From assembly GCA_014647715.1 (NCBI GenBank), contig BMPS01000008.1, forward strand, positions 30,711-94,710: DNA of 64,000 nt, given 5' to 3'. Under the pieces are notes generated by a model. It had not been told where the DNA came from. It was given only the letters and a program-made list of their open reading frames with translations, and did no database searches. The translations under genes and the position numbers were made by a program. Shown one piece after another: positions 1 through 9,048 of this stretch; within the stretch, counting starts at the first letter, position 1, and every line of letters begins with the position of its first letter. The DNA is from Streptomyces cinereus. Its GTDB lineage: Bacteria; Pseudomonadota; Gammaproteobacteria; Pseudomonadales; Moraxellaceae.

Positions 1-1212
1 CGCTGGGTCAAAGTTGCCATGCCATTTACAAAAGTTGATGACTTCTTGGTAAATACGGGCAAATGTCGATTCTGGCATCACGGCTTTACAGTCGTAAGGC
101 TTGCCATCCGCTGCCCACATTTTACCACCATTACGAATCATCGCTGGCATTGAGGCGTCTACAATGACGTCATTTGGCGAATAAAAGTTATCAATTCCCT
201 TCGCTGAATCCACCATCGCCAATGCGGGGCGATGTTCTTGACAAGCATGCAGGTCACGGACGATTTCTTCACGGATAGTGGTCGGTAGGGTTTCGATTTT
301 TTCGTATAGTCCTGCCATACCGTTGTTAACATTAATACCTAATTCATCAAAGGTTTTGTTCCATTTTTCGAAGGCATCTTTGTAATATACTCTTACGCAG
401 TGACCAAATACGATAGGATGGGATACCTTCATCATCGTGGCTTTGACGTGTAGAGAGAACAGGATTTTACCTTCGCGGCAATCTTCTAGCTCTTTTTCAT
501 AAAACTCGATTAAGGCTTTTTTGCTCATGAACATTGAGTCAATCACTTCACCGTCTTGTAATGCAACTTCGGGTTTTAGCACCAAAGCTTTGCCACTGTT
601 GGTGATGAGCTCCATTTTGACTTTACGCGCTTTATCAAGGGTCATTGATTTTTCGCCATGGTAAAAGTCACCTTCTTCCATGTGAGAGACGTGGGTTTTC
701 GACCATTGTTTCCACTCGCCCATTGAATGCGGGTGTTTTTTGGCATAGTTTTTTACGGCAGCGGGTGCACGGCGATCGGAATTACCTTCACGTAATACGG
801 GATTTACCGCAGAACCTAAACATTTACCATAACGGGCTTTGATGGCTTTTTCTTCGTCTGTGGTTGGGTTTTCTGGGTAATTAGGAATGTTGTAGCCTTT
901 GGCTTGTAACTCTTCAATACATTCTTGTAGCTGAGCCACTGAGGCACTGATATTAGGCAATTTGATGATATTGGTGTCTGGGTCTTGGGTCAACCGACCA
1001 AGCTCAGCAAGATTGTCGGTCACTTGTTGTTCTGGGGTCAGGTAATCGGAGAACTCTGCCAATACACGCGCGGCAACGGAAATATCGGTTTTAGTGATTT
1101 CAACGCCAGCAGGCTTGGTAAATGTTTCAATGATAGGAAGTAGTGAATAAGTCGCCAGTAGCGGTGCTTCGTCAGTTAAGGTATAGATAATATTTGACTT
1201 TCCACTAGCCAT
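1..1212 (-). CDS. icd: NADP-dependent isocitrate dehydrogenase, monomeric type (3' end outside window)
   Basis: Oxidative decarboxylation of isocitrate to 2-oxoglutarate in the TCA cycle, making NADPH. Only the first 404 codons are in the window; the gene runs off the left edge, so this is a partial gene rather than a pseudogene. The visible protein begins MASGKSNIIYTLTDEAPLLA and continues with the typical monomeric-IDH stretches KYGKCLGSAVNPVLREGNSD (first residue approximate, with R-Y-G) and SHPIVFGHCVRVYYKDAFEK; the family is usually about 740 residues. The ATG at 1212 is preceded by an AGAGG-like ribosome binding site. No neighbour on its strand lies upstream within 370 bp, so it probably has its own promoter. 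The family assignment rests on recognised sequence, not a search. Confidence 0.93.
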   Translation of the reverse strand, partial: MASGKSNIIYTLTDEAPLLATYSLLPIIETFTKPAGVEITKTDISVAARVLAEFSDYLTPEQQVTDNLAELGRLTQDPDTNIIKLPNISASVAQLQECIEELQAKGYNIPNYPENPTTDEEKAIKARYGKCLGSAVNPVLREGNSDRRAPAAVKNYAKKHPHSMGEWKQWSKTHVSHMEEGDFYHGEKSMTLDKARKVKMELITNSGKALVLKPEVALQDGEVIDSMFMSKKALIEFYEKELEDCREGKILFSLHVKATMMKVSHPIVFGHCVRVYYKDAFEKWNKTFDELGINVNNGMAGLYEKIETLPTTIREEIVRDLHACQEHRPALAMVDSAKGIDNFYSPNDVIVDASMPAMIRNGGKMWAADGKPYDCKAVMPESTFARIYQEVINFCKWHGNFDPA

Positions 1213-1591
1213 AGAGAACCTCTTTTATATGAATGTTAATTGAGATACTAGATGATGCATCTAGCAGCGTGAGAAATTTCACAGTAAGCATTTAATTGGG
1301 GATAAAATGTGATTGAGCATTTTAAACCCAAAGTATACGGTTACCGCATAATGAGTCAATAATGTATCTAGGAATACCTATATTTAGGAGAAAAATAATG
1401 CAGATGCGATGTATCCCTATCGATTAAGACAATCCCTTTTTTTTCCTAGTGTACCACAGTATCACGGTGGCGAATATATCCAATCACTGACAGTCGCTAT
1501 AGCAACGTCGTCAAATGTATAAATTTTTGGCTTTAAAATTGCTTCGTTATTTTACCTCTGAAAAACAATAAGTTTACACTACATCCCCCAA
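1213..1591. other. intergenic region, icd promoter side
   Basis: 379 bp between icd and the TerD-domain gene. It is A/T-rich and must carry the icd promoter. No tRNA, small ORF with a ribosome binding site, or clear hairpin terminator was seen. Confidence 0.5.
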
Positions 1592-2659
1592 TCATCTCGC
1601 CGTACGTACCAATTTTTCACTCACTTCTTTTTCAATTAGCGCCATCTTGTTATTATCTAAAGGTTGCTGCTCGTTGTTGTAGCGCCAGCTATCGGCAGAA
1701 CGGGTCAGACTGGCAAACCATAATGCCTTCGTATTACTTGGCAGTTTGGCCAAAGCTAATTCACTAATCACATTGCCTTCATCATCACTGAGCTGACAAG
1801 ACGCTTGTTTCGCTTTGCTAAGCGCATAGCCGTGATAAGATGACACAATCATCACCACATGAAATACTTGCGGCGGAAGCTTACTTAAAAAAAGCACCAT
1901 ACTTTCTTGATTGAGGTTGGCATCATTGACCTTTGTGCTTTGATTGTTATAAGGGTCTTCTTTGCGGTCATCGATAGCGCTAAATGGCTTTTTGCCCAAT
2001 AATTCATCGCCTTGATGACGCACGGATTGCGCTTTATCACGGACATTTTTGAACCAAACGGTTTCGATTACCTCGCCATATCGGTTACAAAGTAAGCAGG
2101 ATAAGTCTAAGTCCATGGCTTGCGTGCGTTTTTTAAATTTATTGTAAAGCCCAGATTTTGGCATCTGCGTTTGCTGCCATTGCACGGTAAAATACCACTG
2201 CTTGAGTACCACATCCATATGCTCGATAGCTATACCTGACGCTGTTTTATCATCTTCAAGCTGATCGTCTTGGGTGATTGCTAACTGATGACTTTTTTGC
2301 AAAATCTTGTCATCAGTCATTGAGTTGATTTTTGGCACTTTGTGTAGCGAATGGTGCAGCGGTGAGGTGCTTGTCACTACCGCGTCATTGGTGTTTTTAT
2401 CGGTCAAATTGGATGAGTTGGCAGGCGCTTTCACTTCAACCGATGGTGCTGGCGTTGGGTCAGCAAACTGCGCCGAAATAATCTGGTAGGTTTCTGTGGT
2501 AGTGCTGGGTGTCAGATTATCAGGCGATTTGACAGTGGCAACAATCGGCGAATCGTCTGTCAAATCACTGTATAAAATCGTGGTTTTTGGCTTGCTAGGC
2601 TGCTGTGAGTTGGTGTCGGTGGCAGTGGGTTCAAGGGTGTTATTATTAGCATGTTTCAT
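1592..2659 (-). CDS. TerD-domain protein (tellurium-resistance/stress family)
   Basis: 355 aa. The first ~140 residues are a low-complexity Thr/Pro/Asp-rich segment without recognisable domain. The C-terminal half resembles TerD-family calcium-binding domains: a DLDLSCLLCNRYGEVIETVW strand pair, a DDRKEDP acidic loop at the position of the family GDNRTGEGDGDDE metal loop, and a KLPPQVFHVVMIVSSYHG strand. The acidic loop is reduced, so calcium binding is uncertain. It lies 52 bp downstream of a WYL-domain regulator on the same strand, so the two are probably co-transcribed. No other ter genes are near. Function is unknown; a stress-related role is inferred only from the family. Confidence 0.65.
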   Translation of the reverse strand: MKHANNNTLEPTATDTNSQQPSKPKTTILYSDLTDDSPIVATVKSPDNLTPSTTTETYQIISAQFADPTPAPSVEVKAPANSSNLTDKNTNDAVVTSTSPLHHSLHKVPKINSMTDDKILQKSHQLAITQDDQLEDDKTASGIAIEHMDVVLKQWYFTVQWQQTQMPKSGLYNKFKKRTQAMDLDLSCLLCNRYGEVIETVWFKNVRDKAQSVRHQGDELLGKKPFSAIDDRKEDPYNNQSTKVNDANLNQESMVLFLSKLPPQVFHVVMIVSSYHGYALSKAKQASCQLSDDEGNVISELALAKLPSNTKALWFASLTRSADSWRYNNEQQPLDNNKMALIEKEVSEKLVRTAR

Positions 2660-2711
2660 AAGATTCTCGAAAAATTGGAAAAAGTAGTTAGCTTGTTTGG
2701 GCGTTTGTTAG

Positions 2712-3797
2712 TTATTCGTTTATTGTTTGGATGGTGGGTTGTTGATTAGGCGCTTGTTGGTTTGGAGTTTGGGTTTCAAAGACGGCGATTGATAAAATCT
2801 CAGGCTCGATTTTTCGCAGTCCTTTACCAAAACCACGTAGCCACCATACTAGCTGAGAGGTCATGTTTACTGTGGCTGTGATATGCAATCCTTCGTCATC
2901 TTCCCAGCTTTGCTGGTCGGTTGATAAGGGGCTTTCAAGTAAACTTGCCCCCGATAACGGATGAAACAATAAACGCACTTGCTGTATGGGCGGCTCGTGG
3001 TTGTTTTTTTCGCTTTCAGGCATGAGTTTTTGGAACAACGGATAATTAAACCCCATCGCGCCTGTATTGATGTAATTGTCTAAATTAAAATCTTTCGGGG
3101 TTTGCGCGTCGCTTGCGCTCACTTCCGCACTCTCAAAACGGTGCAAAGCAAATTGGCGCACATCGTCAGAGGCTCTGTCGGTTCGCGAGGCAATCAAGTA
3201 AATCACCACACCACGCTGCACAATGGCTAGCGGATTTAAGGTGTATTTTTGCGCTTCCTCTCGCCCGCGCGCTTTATAACAGGCGATGAGTTTTTTATTT
3301 TGAAACAATGCGTCATAGACAGCGTCTTTGGCGGCTGGATTGACCGATGGCGGGATGAGCGGTTGATTGGCGGACAGGATACGCACTCTATCAAGCCAAG
3401 TATTTGCCACTTTGCTTTCTTTGAGTTGCCGATTCGCTAGGTCAAACCAAGGAATCAATTCATCCAAAATAGCCGGGGGTAATAGCTGGGTCAAATTATG
3501 GCGCATCATACTAAACGCCACTGCTTGCGACAAATTCATGTGCGGCAAGCTTTGCATCGGTGCATCTTCACGCCAGCGCCAACCTTGTGGATTGGTGTTG
3601 TTTTTTTCAATCGGAAAACGCGTTGCCAAAGCGTTTAAATCTCGCTGAATGGTTCGCAAACTGATATCAAAACCCATCAAATCAAGCTGTTCTTTGATAT
3701 GGGTGGTACCGAGCCAACGTTTGCGATCCAGCTGTGAGAGGATTTGCCATTGCCGAGCCGTCGTTGCGGTTGCATTGTTGGCAAGCGATTTACTCAT
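2712..3797 (-). CDS. WYL-domain transcriptional regulator
   Basis: About 361 aa from the chosen ATG at 3797, which has a GGAG site just upstream; an in-frame ATG at 3878 would add 27 hydrophobic residues and has less support. The N-terminus is a winged helix-turn-helix of the DeoR/YafY type (QWQILSQLDRKRWLGTTHIK, then DISLRTIQRDLNAL). The middle and C-terminus form a WYL domain (YTLNPLAIVQRGVVIYLIAS, FALHRFESAEVS) followed by a WCX-like tail (VWWLRGFGKGLRKIEPE). WYL proteins are one-component regulators thought to sense nucleotides or nucleic acids. It probably controls the adjacent TerD-domain gene; that is inferred from spacing and orientation. Confidence 0.82.
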   Translation of the reverse strand: MSKSLANNATATTARQWQILSQLDRKRWLGTTHIKEQLDLMGFDISLRTIQRDLNALATRFPIEKNNTNPQGWRWREDAPMQSLPHMNLSQAVAFSMMRHNLTQLLPPAILDELIPWFDLANRQLKESKVANTWLDRVRILSANQPLIPPSVNPAAKDAVYDALFQNKKLIACYKARGREEAQKYTLNPLAIVQRGVVIYLIASRTDRASDDVRQFALHRFESAEVSASDAQTPKDFNLDNYINTGAMGFNYPLFQKLMPESEKNNHEPPIQQVRLLFHPLSGASLLESPLSTDQQSWEDDEGLHITATVNMTSQLVWWLRGFGKGLRKIEPEILSIAVFETQTPNQQAPNQQPTIQTINE

Positions 3798-4011
3798 GGC
3801 AATTCTCCATACGCAGGTAAAAGACAGATAGTTAAAAGGCAAGCGGTTAATAATAAATAATAGCCAGCTAAGCGCCAAAGCTTTATCAAGCTTTAAAAAA
3901 TTAACACCTTGATACCTGCATAATTTATCAAAATTTAGCGCAATATAGGTGATAAATTATATTAACATGTCATTTTATGTCGTTTATCATCTTTATTGGG
4001 TGTTATGGTTA

Positions 4012-5823
4012 TCAGATTGTGTATGAATCAGCAAAAACGCTTGTGTAGAGGAGTACACCCTTTTTTACCCTTAGCTGCAATTTAGTTTGTCCATTAAATA
4101 AATTTTTCTCAAGCTCATAGAGTAAATGCACTTTTGACACACTGCGATTGATAGCAGACAAAGCTATCGCGTCAAAGTCAACATTAAACCAAATCGCTTC
4201 GATAGTAAAAGGCACATCGGGATACGACAACCATAATTTTAAATGACGCTCTTTTAACACCCGATAATCTTGCACTACAAACACCCCATCAAATATCGGT
4301 GCCACAAACCCATGTCCCCAAATAGCCAACGTCTGCAAGCTATCTATAAAATCAACCGTGAATTCACCGGCTGTCAATTCGCCATCGCTATATAACGTCT
4401 CTGCAAATACCTCATCAGCCACCGCTGCAATTACCTCATCAAACGCTTTACAAAATGGCTCAAAGTTTTTTCGTTTGATTGTCAGGCCTGCCGCCATCGC
4501 ATGCCCACCAAAGTGGCTAATGAGTTCGGGGTAGGTTTGCGCGACTGATTCAATGGCATCACGGATATGAATGCCTTCAATAGAGCGTGCGGAACCTTTG
4601 ATAGCATCGTCATCTTCAATCAATGCTGTATCAGCAGGGGCAAACACGATAGCAGGCACATGGTAGCTTTCTTTTAATCTGCCTGCGACGATACCAATCA
4701 CCCCTTGGTGCCACTCATCTTGATACAAAATAATACTGCGTTTGCGCTGCGTTACTTGATTTACAGCATTTTGCTCAGATGGATTCTCAAGCGTCCTCAA
4801 CACACTATCGGCTTGTTGTCGCATGCCCTGCTCGACTTGGCGGCGCTCTTGATTGAGTTTATCGAGCTGATGCGCAAGCCGCTGTGCCTCCCCCCAATCA
4901 TCGGTGAGCAAGCAGTCAATGCCAATCCGCATACTATCCATACGACCTGCGGCGTTGATGCGTGGTCCCAAAATAAAACCAAAATCTTGAGCCGTGATGT
5001 CGGCTACCTGCCGACTCGCCTGCTCCAACAATGCCAAAATACCCACACAGCAACGACCTTGCTTGATGGCTTGGATACCTTGGTGCACCAAAATACGATT
5101 ATTTTGGTCTAATACGCCCACATCCGCCACCGTGCCGAGTGCCACCAAATCAATATAGCGACTCACTTGGGTGGTGGATTTGTTGGCTTGGCGTCTGACT
5201 TTGGCAAGATTGCCTAGCACATAAAATGCCACCCCAACCCCTACCAATGATTTACTAGCAAAATCACAGCCCAGCTGATTGGGATTGACCACGGCATCGG
5301 CGTTTGGTGTCGCCTGCGTCGTCAAGTGGTGATCGGTAATAATCACCGTTAGCCCTTCGGCTTTGGCAAGTTCGACCCCCGCATGGCTAGAGATACCATT
5401 ATCAACCGTGACAATGACATCAGGATGATAGGTTTCAATACCTAGCGCAACAATTTCTGGCGTCAGTCCATAACCGTACTTAAAACGATCGGGCACCAAA
5501 AACTCAACCTTCGCGCCCATTTCACGGAGCACCCTTACCATCAGTGCCGTGCTGGTCGCGCCATCGCAGTCAAAATCACCCACAATCAGTATTTTTTGCT
5601 GCGTATCAATCGCCTTATCAAGTAGCGCCACGGCCTTGGTAATGCCTGTAAGCGAATTTGCAGGTAACATCTTATTGAAGGCGGTGTCTAAATTTGCCAC
5701 ATCTTGCACGCCCCGCCCAGCCAAAACGCGGGCTAATGTCATCGATGTCTGCGCCAAGGGCTGTAAATCGCGGGGAATCTCGTCAATATGGGTCGCACTA
5801 AAACGGGGAGTCACAGTCAACAT
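4012..5823 (-). CDS. recJ: single-stranded-DNA-specific exonuclease RecJ
   Basis: 5'-to-3' ssDNA exonuclease acting in RecF-pathway recombination, mismatch repair and base-excision repair. 603 aa, the normal length. Catalytic DHH-phosphoesterase motifs are visible: VGDFDCDGA (Asp83, 85 and 87), TVDNGIS and TDHH (Asp164-His166). The DHHA1 motif SHFGGHAMAAGLTIKR and the C-terminal OB-like region are also present. It is a single gene; the upstream region toward 6165 is divergent. The identification is confident from motif order and length. Confidence 0.96.
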   Translation of the reverse strand: MLTVTPRFSATHIDEIPRDLQPLAQTSMTLARVLAGRGVQDVANLDTAFNKMLPANSLTGITKAVALLDKAIDTQQKILIVGDFDCDGATSTALMVRVLREMGAKVEFLVPDRFKYGYGLTPEIVALGIETYHPDVIVTVDNGISSHAGVELAKAEGLTVIITDHHLTTQATPNADAVVNPNQLGCDFASKSLVGVGVAFYVLGNLAKVRRQANKSTTQVSRYIDLVALGTVADVGVLDQNNRILVHQGIQAIKQGRCCVGILALLEQASRQVADITAQDFGFILGPRINAAGRMDSMRIGIDCLLTDDWGEAQRLAHQLDKLNQERRQVEQGMRQQADSVLRTLENPSEQNAVNQVTQRKRSIILYQDEWHQGVIGIVAGRLKESYHVPAIVFAPADTALIEDDDAIKGSARSIEGIHIRDAIESVAQTYPELISHFGGHAMAAGLTIKRKNFEPFCKAFDEVIAAVADEVFAETLYSDGELTAGEFTVDFIDSLQTLAIWGHGFVAPIFDGVFVVQDYRVLKERHLKLWLSYPDVPFTIEAIWFNVDFDAIALSAINRSVSKVHLLYELEKNLFNGQTKLQLRVKKGVLLYTSVFADSYTI

Positions 5824-6165
5824 AAATTTATCATGGTTGTCAAATAAAGTAGAGAGAACAAACTAGCATAATGAGAGTGAATAGGCAAAATTACAACAGC
5901 AAAATGATGAAAAACACCCCATCAGCTTTCGTAGCTATTTGTGCGTTTTGCATATCGTAATAATGCCACTACAAACCATTAGCATTTTTTTGCAAAAAGA
6001 TGCTTATTCATACGTTTACACTCAGTTATAATCAAACCAAAGAGTCATCACTTACCATTAATGAAACAGTATCAATGACCATTAATGAATAATCATCTCT
6101 TGTTGCACGCGTTTTGCAATACTACCTTTACTATTGATAATTGAAATTTTTTAGAAGGAAAAATT
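5824..6165. other. divergent intergenic region recJ / EcsC-like gene
   Basis: 342 bp. A TATAAT hexamer at 6027-6032 may be the -10 box of the rightward gene, leaving a long leader; its -35 is weak. The 11-mer CCATTAATGAA occurs twice (near 6056 and 6080). No gene or structured RNA was recognised. Confidence 0.35.
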
Positions 6166-6654
6166 ATGTCAGCAGAAAATTTAACCAAAACCATCGACCC
6201 AAAACTTGACTTAGAAAAAATCAAACGCGAATGCGAGGCGATGATTAAAAGTAAAGCCAAAATGTCTGCCGTAGCAGCAGTTGTCCCTGTGCCGTTACTA
6301 GACGTTGCAGTTGACGCAGGTCTATTATCAAAATTGCTACCTGAAATCTCTGCTAAATTTGGTTTAATTGAACAACCTGAAACAGCGGTAGACCTGAATA
6401 ACGGCACGCAAATCAACCAACTAAAAGATAAAGCGGTTGATTTTGCAGGGTTAGTGGTCACGCGCAGTATCGCCAAAAAAACTTTCCAAGGTTTTGGTAG
6501 CCGTATTATCGCCAAGCAAGTCACCAAATTTGTACCATTTGGCGGTCAATTAGTGGCAGGTACCATCGGTTATTTGATGTTTAAAAAAATTGCTGAAAAT
6601 CACATCAATGAATGCTACCAAAAAGCTAAAAAATTACAGCAGCAAGCCAGCTAA
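6166..6654 (+). CDS. EcsC/DUF697-like small protein
   Basis: 162 aa. Start ATG with AGAAGGAAAA upstream. The sequence has amphipathic helices and two glycine/proline-bearing hydrophobic stretches (AAVVPVPLLDVAVDAG near residues 40-55, FVPFGGQLVAGTIGYLMFKK near 125-145). The PVP-LLDV-D pattern is like DUF697/EcsC-family proteins that associate with membranes, often next to GTPases. There is no GTPase neighbour here. A terminator follows directly, so it is probably a monocistron. Function unknown. Confidence 0.6.
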   Translation: MSAENLTKTIDPKLDLEKIKRECEAMIKSKAKMSAVAAVVPVPLLDVAVDAGLLSKLLPEISAKFGLIEQPETAVDLNNGTQINQLKDKAVDFAGLVVTRSIAKKTFQGFGSRIIAKQVTKFVPFGGQLVAGTIGYLMFKKIAENHINECYQKAKKLQQQAS

Positions 6655-6680
6655 TTGTTGCTACGAAATTTTGTATCGCA

Positions 6681-6707
6681 CCCCTTTAGTTGCTAGAGGG
6701 GTTTTTT
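6681..6707 (+). terminator. rho-independent terminator
   Basis: 9-bp stem CCCCTTTAG/CTAGAGGGG with one mismatch, 3-nt loop, then six T. It ends the 6166-6654 transcript. Confidence 0.8.
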
Positions 6708-6814
6708 ATTGAAAAATCCTCAAGCTTTGATGAGCAATGACCAAGCAAAAGTAATAGCTTATGTAACGATATTTTTCTACAATGTGTCTTTAAACTATTT
6801 TTTTGGGTCAAGTT

Positions 6815-8752
6815 ATGCGTTATACCTGTCAGACATCACCACGTTTTATCAAAAAGCCATTTTTTAATATCCATCCAATCACGCAAAGCGTTTTGGTGAT
6901 TATTGGCATGTCCATGACTGGTGTTAGCGCTCATGCAGCGACTAGCGAAGCTGCGAATGGCGAAGCTGAAACGACTTTGCCGAGTCTTACCTTTACCACC
7001 ACGGCAACCAAAACGCCGACGCTTATCAAGAATACCATCGCTCAAACCACTGTGATTGATGAAGAACAATTACAACGTTATCGCGGTCAAAGCGTGATAG
7101 ATGTACTTCGTGGACAAGGTGGCATATATGTTACTCAAAATGGTGGGGATGGTGCGAGCAGTGGTGTCAGATTGCGTGGTTACTCCAATAGTCAAGTCTT
7201 AGTATTAATCGATGGGATTCGTTACAGCTCTGCAACCGCAGGTGGAGCAGCATTATCGCTATTACCAGTCGACCAAATCGATAGAATAGAAATAGTTTAT
7301 GGTGCTTCTGGCTCAAGTCTTTATGGCTCAGATGCGATGGGCGGCGTGATTCAAATTTTTACCAAAGGTCAAAATGCTCAACAATCAAATATAGCCTTGA
7401 CCTTAGGTGCAGGTTCAGAGGACAGCTATAAAGGTCAAATTACAGGACAACTGGTTAATTCTGCAACGACTTTAAGCCTTTCTACGGGTTATGAAAAAAC
7501 TGATGGCATTGATGCGACGAAACCTTACGCTCAGTTCGGCATACATCATGCTGACAAAGACGGTTTTGAGTCCAAAAACGCAAGTTTGGTCGCCAAGCAT
7601 AAAGTCAATGACAATGTTGAAATTGGAGCAACAGGATTATTTGCAAAATCCACTACAGATATTGATAGTGGTTCAGAAGTACCAAACGCGTATGCTGACC
7701 AAAAAAACGCGGCTGTCTCAGCTTTTGCCGATTATCAACAAGATAAACTGTCTGCCAATATTAAATATGGTCAAAGTTATGATAAATCTACCACGTATGA
7801 TGGTGCAGATTGGCAAACAGGTCGCCTAGACGATGTAATCAATACGACTCAGAAACAAGTAACCATACAGCTTGGCTATCAGTTGCCACTCGGTAAGCTT
7901 ATCGGTGGTTATGAGAATTTAAAACAGGAAGTTGATAGCTCTAAAGATTATGACGTGACTCACCGCACTATCAACAGTGAGTTTTTGGGATATCAGCTCG
8001 CTCAAGATAAATATGATGTGCAATTAAATGTGCGTCACGATGATAACTCACAATTTGATAGCAAAACCACTTACAATGTGGGCGGTGCGTATCGTCTTAG
8101 CCCCAACACTCGCATTGGTGCATCATACGCAACCAATTTTCGTGCCCCCACATTCAACGATTTGTATTGGCCAGGTTCAGAAAATCCCAACTTAAAACCT
8201 GAAACCAGCAAAAATGCAGAAATCTTTATTGAAAACAGCAATCATCATCAACACACACGCGTAACAGCCTACCAATCTAAATTTACCGATAAATTAGCTT
8301 GGGTAACCACCGACCCACTTACTTATGCAGGTCAAATGCAAAATATAGATAAAGCGGATATTAACGGTATTTCGTTAACCAGTGACTGGCAGTTAAATAA
8401 TACTTTATTTGGTCTAGGTTATGATTATCTAGATACTGAAGATAAAAAAACGGGCAAAGAATTAATTTATCAACCCAAAAACAAAGGTATTGTTTACCTA
8501 GGCTATCAACAGCCAAAATATGACATTCGAACGGAGCTACAACACGTCGGAGAGCGTTATCGTGATGCCAACAATTCACAAACTCTAGACAGCTACACCT
8601 TGTTGAACCTGACTGGGAATTATTATGTCAGTCCCAACCTAACCATTAGCAGTCGTCTTAACAACCTCACCGATAAAGATTATGAGACCGTTTATGGCTA
8701 CCGCCAAAAAGGCATTAATTCATTCGTCTCCCTAACCTACCAATGGTTCTAA
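6815..8752 (+). CDS. TonB-dependent outer-membrane receptor, BtuB-like
   Basis: About 645 aa. The ATG at 6815 is preferred over an in-frame TTG at 6803; neither has a strong ribosome site. An N-terminal signal peptide ends near VSAHA-AT. A TonB-box-like LPSLTFTTTATKTPT precedes the plug domain (VIDVLRGQGGIYV, RLRGYSNSQVLVLIDGIRY, DRIEIVYGASGSSLYGSDAM). A 22-strand-type barrel follows and ends in an aromatic residue (YQWF), as expected for outer-membrane insertion. Plug and length fit the BtuB/cobalamin receptor group. No cobalamin riboswitch or Fur box is visible upstream, so the substrate is uncertain. Confidence 0.85.
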   Translation: MRYTCQTSPRFIKKPFFNIHPITQSVLVIIGMSMTGVSAHAATSEAANGEAETTLPSLTFTTTATKTPTLIKNTIAQTTVIDEEQLQRYRGQSVIDVLRGQGGIYVTQNGGDGASSGVRLRGYSNSQVLVLIDGIRYSSATAGGAALSLLPVDQIDRIEIVYGASGSSLYGSDAMGGVIQIFTKGQNAQQSNIALTLGAGSEDSYKGQITGQLVNSATTLSLSTGYEKTDGIDATKPYAQFGIHHADKDGFESKNASLVAKHKVNDNVEIGATGLFAKSTTDIDSGSEVPNAYADQKNAAVSAFADYQQDKLSANIKYGQSYDKSTTYDGADWQTGRLDDVINTTQKQVTIQLGYQLPLGKLIGGYENLKQEVDSSKDYDVTHRTINSEFLGYQLAQDKYDVQLNVRHDDNSQFDSKTTYNVGGAYRLSPNTRIGASYATNFRAPTFNDLYWPGSENPNLKPETSKNAEIFIENSNHHQHTRVTAYQSKFTDKLAWVTTDPLTYAGQMQNIDKADINGISLTSDWQLNNTLFGLGYDYLDTEDKKTGKELIYQPKNKGIVYLGYQQPKYDIRTELQHVGERYRDANNSQTLDSYTLLNLTGNYYVSPNLTISSRLNNLTDKDYETVYGYRQKGINSFVSLTYQWF

Positions 8753-8773
8753 TTTTTATATCTAAAGTACATC

Positions 8774-8804
8774 AAAGGGCATAGATTTTATGCCCTTTTT
8801 TTAT
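8774..8804 (+). terminator. rho-independent terminator of the TonB receptor gene
   Basis: 10-bp perfect stem AAAGGGCATA/TATGCCCTTT with a 5-nt loop followed by a T run. Confidence 0.88.
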
Positions 8805-8849
8805 ATGTCTTTTTTATACTTCTTTTTTTAGCAATTACGTTTTAACTTT

Positions 8850-8866
8850 TGCACTATTTTGGTTCA
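8850..8866 (+). promoter_or_regulatory. putative NtrC binding site
   Basis: TGCACTATTTTGGTTCA is an imperfect dyad that matches the enterobacterial NtrC consensus TGCACCA-N3-TGGTGCA except at two positions. It lies about 130 bp upstream of the sigma-54 promoter before ntrB, the normal enhancer distance. Binding is an inference. Confidence 0.5.
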
Positions 8867-8997
8867 AAATATATGATACTACAATCAACCCGTTGCTATA
8901 AATGAGGGATTTTTTTATATTCAATAACTGATTTGATACCCATCGTTCCATTATTTATCTGTTGTGAAAATAATCCAAAAATTATTCAATAGTTTGT

Positions 8998-9013
8998 TGG
9001 CATTTAAATTGCA
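8998..9013 (+). promoter_or_regulatory. sigma-54 (-24/-12) promoter for ntrBC
   Basis: TGGCAT-TTAAA-TTGCA matches the consensus TGGCAC-N5-TTGCW at all but one defined position. The invariant GG (8999-9000) and GC (9011-9012) are separated by exactly 10 nt. The predicted start of transcription is about 25 bp before the ntrB ATG. Confidence 0.75.
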
Positions 9014-9048
9014 CTTTAACCATTGCTCAAATTTGTGGTAGTTATCCA

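Noticed and set aside
4705..5112. 135-codon frame antisense to recJ
   Set aside because: Lies wholly within recJ, no ribosome site and no protein-like motif.
6655..6814. Cobalamin riboswitch before the BtuB-like gene
   Set aside because: No B12-box-like GCCACTG or extended paired structure; the only hairpin is a terminator.
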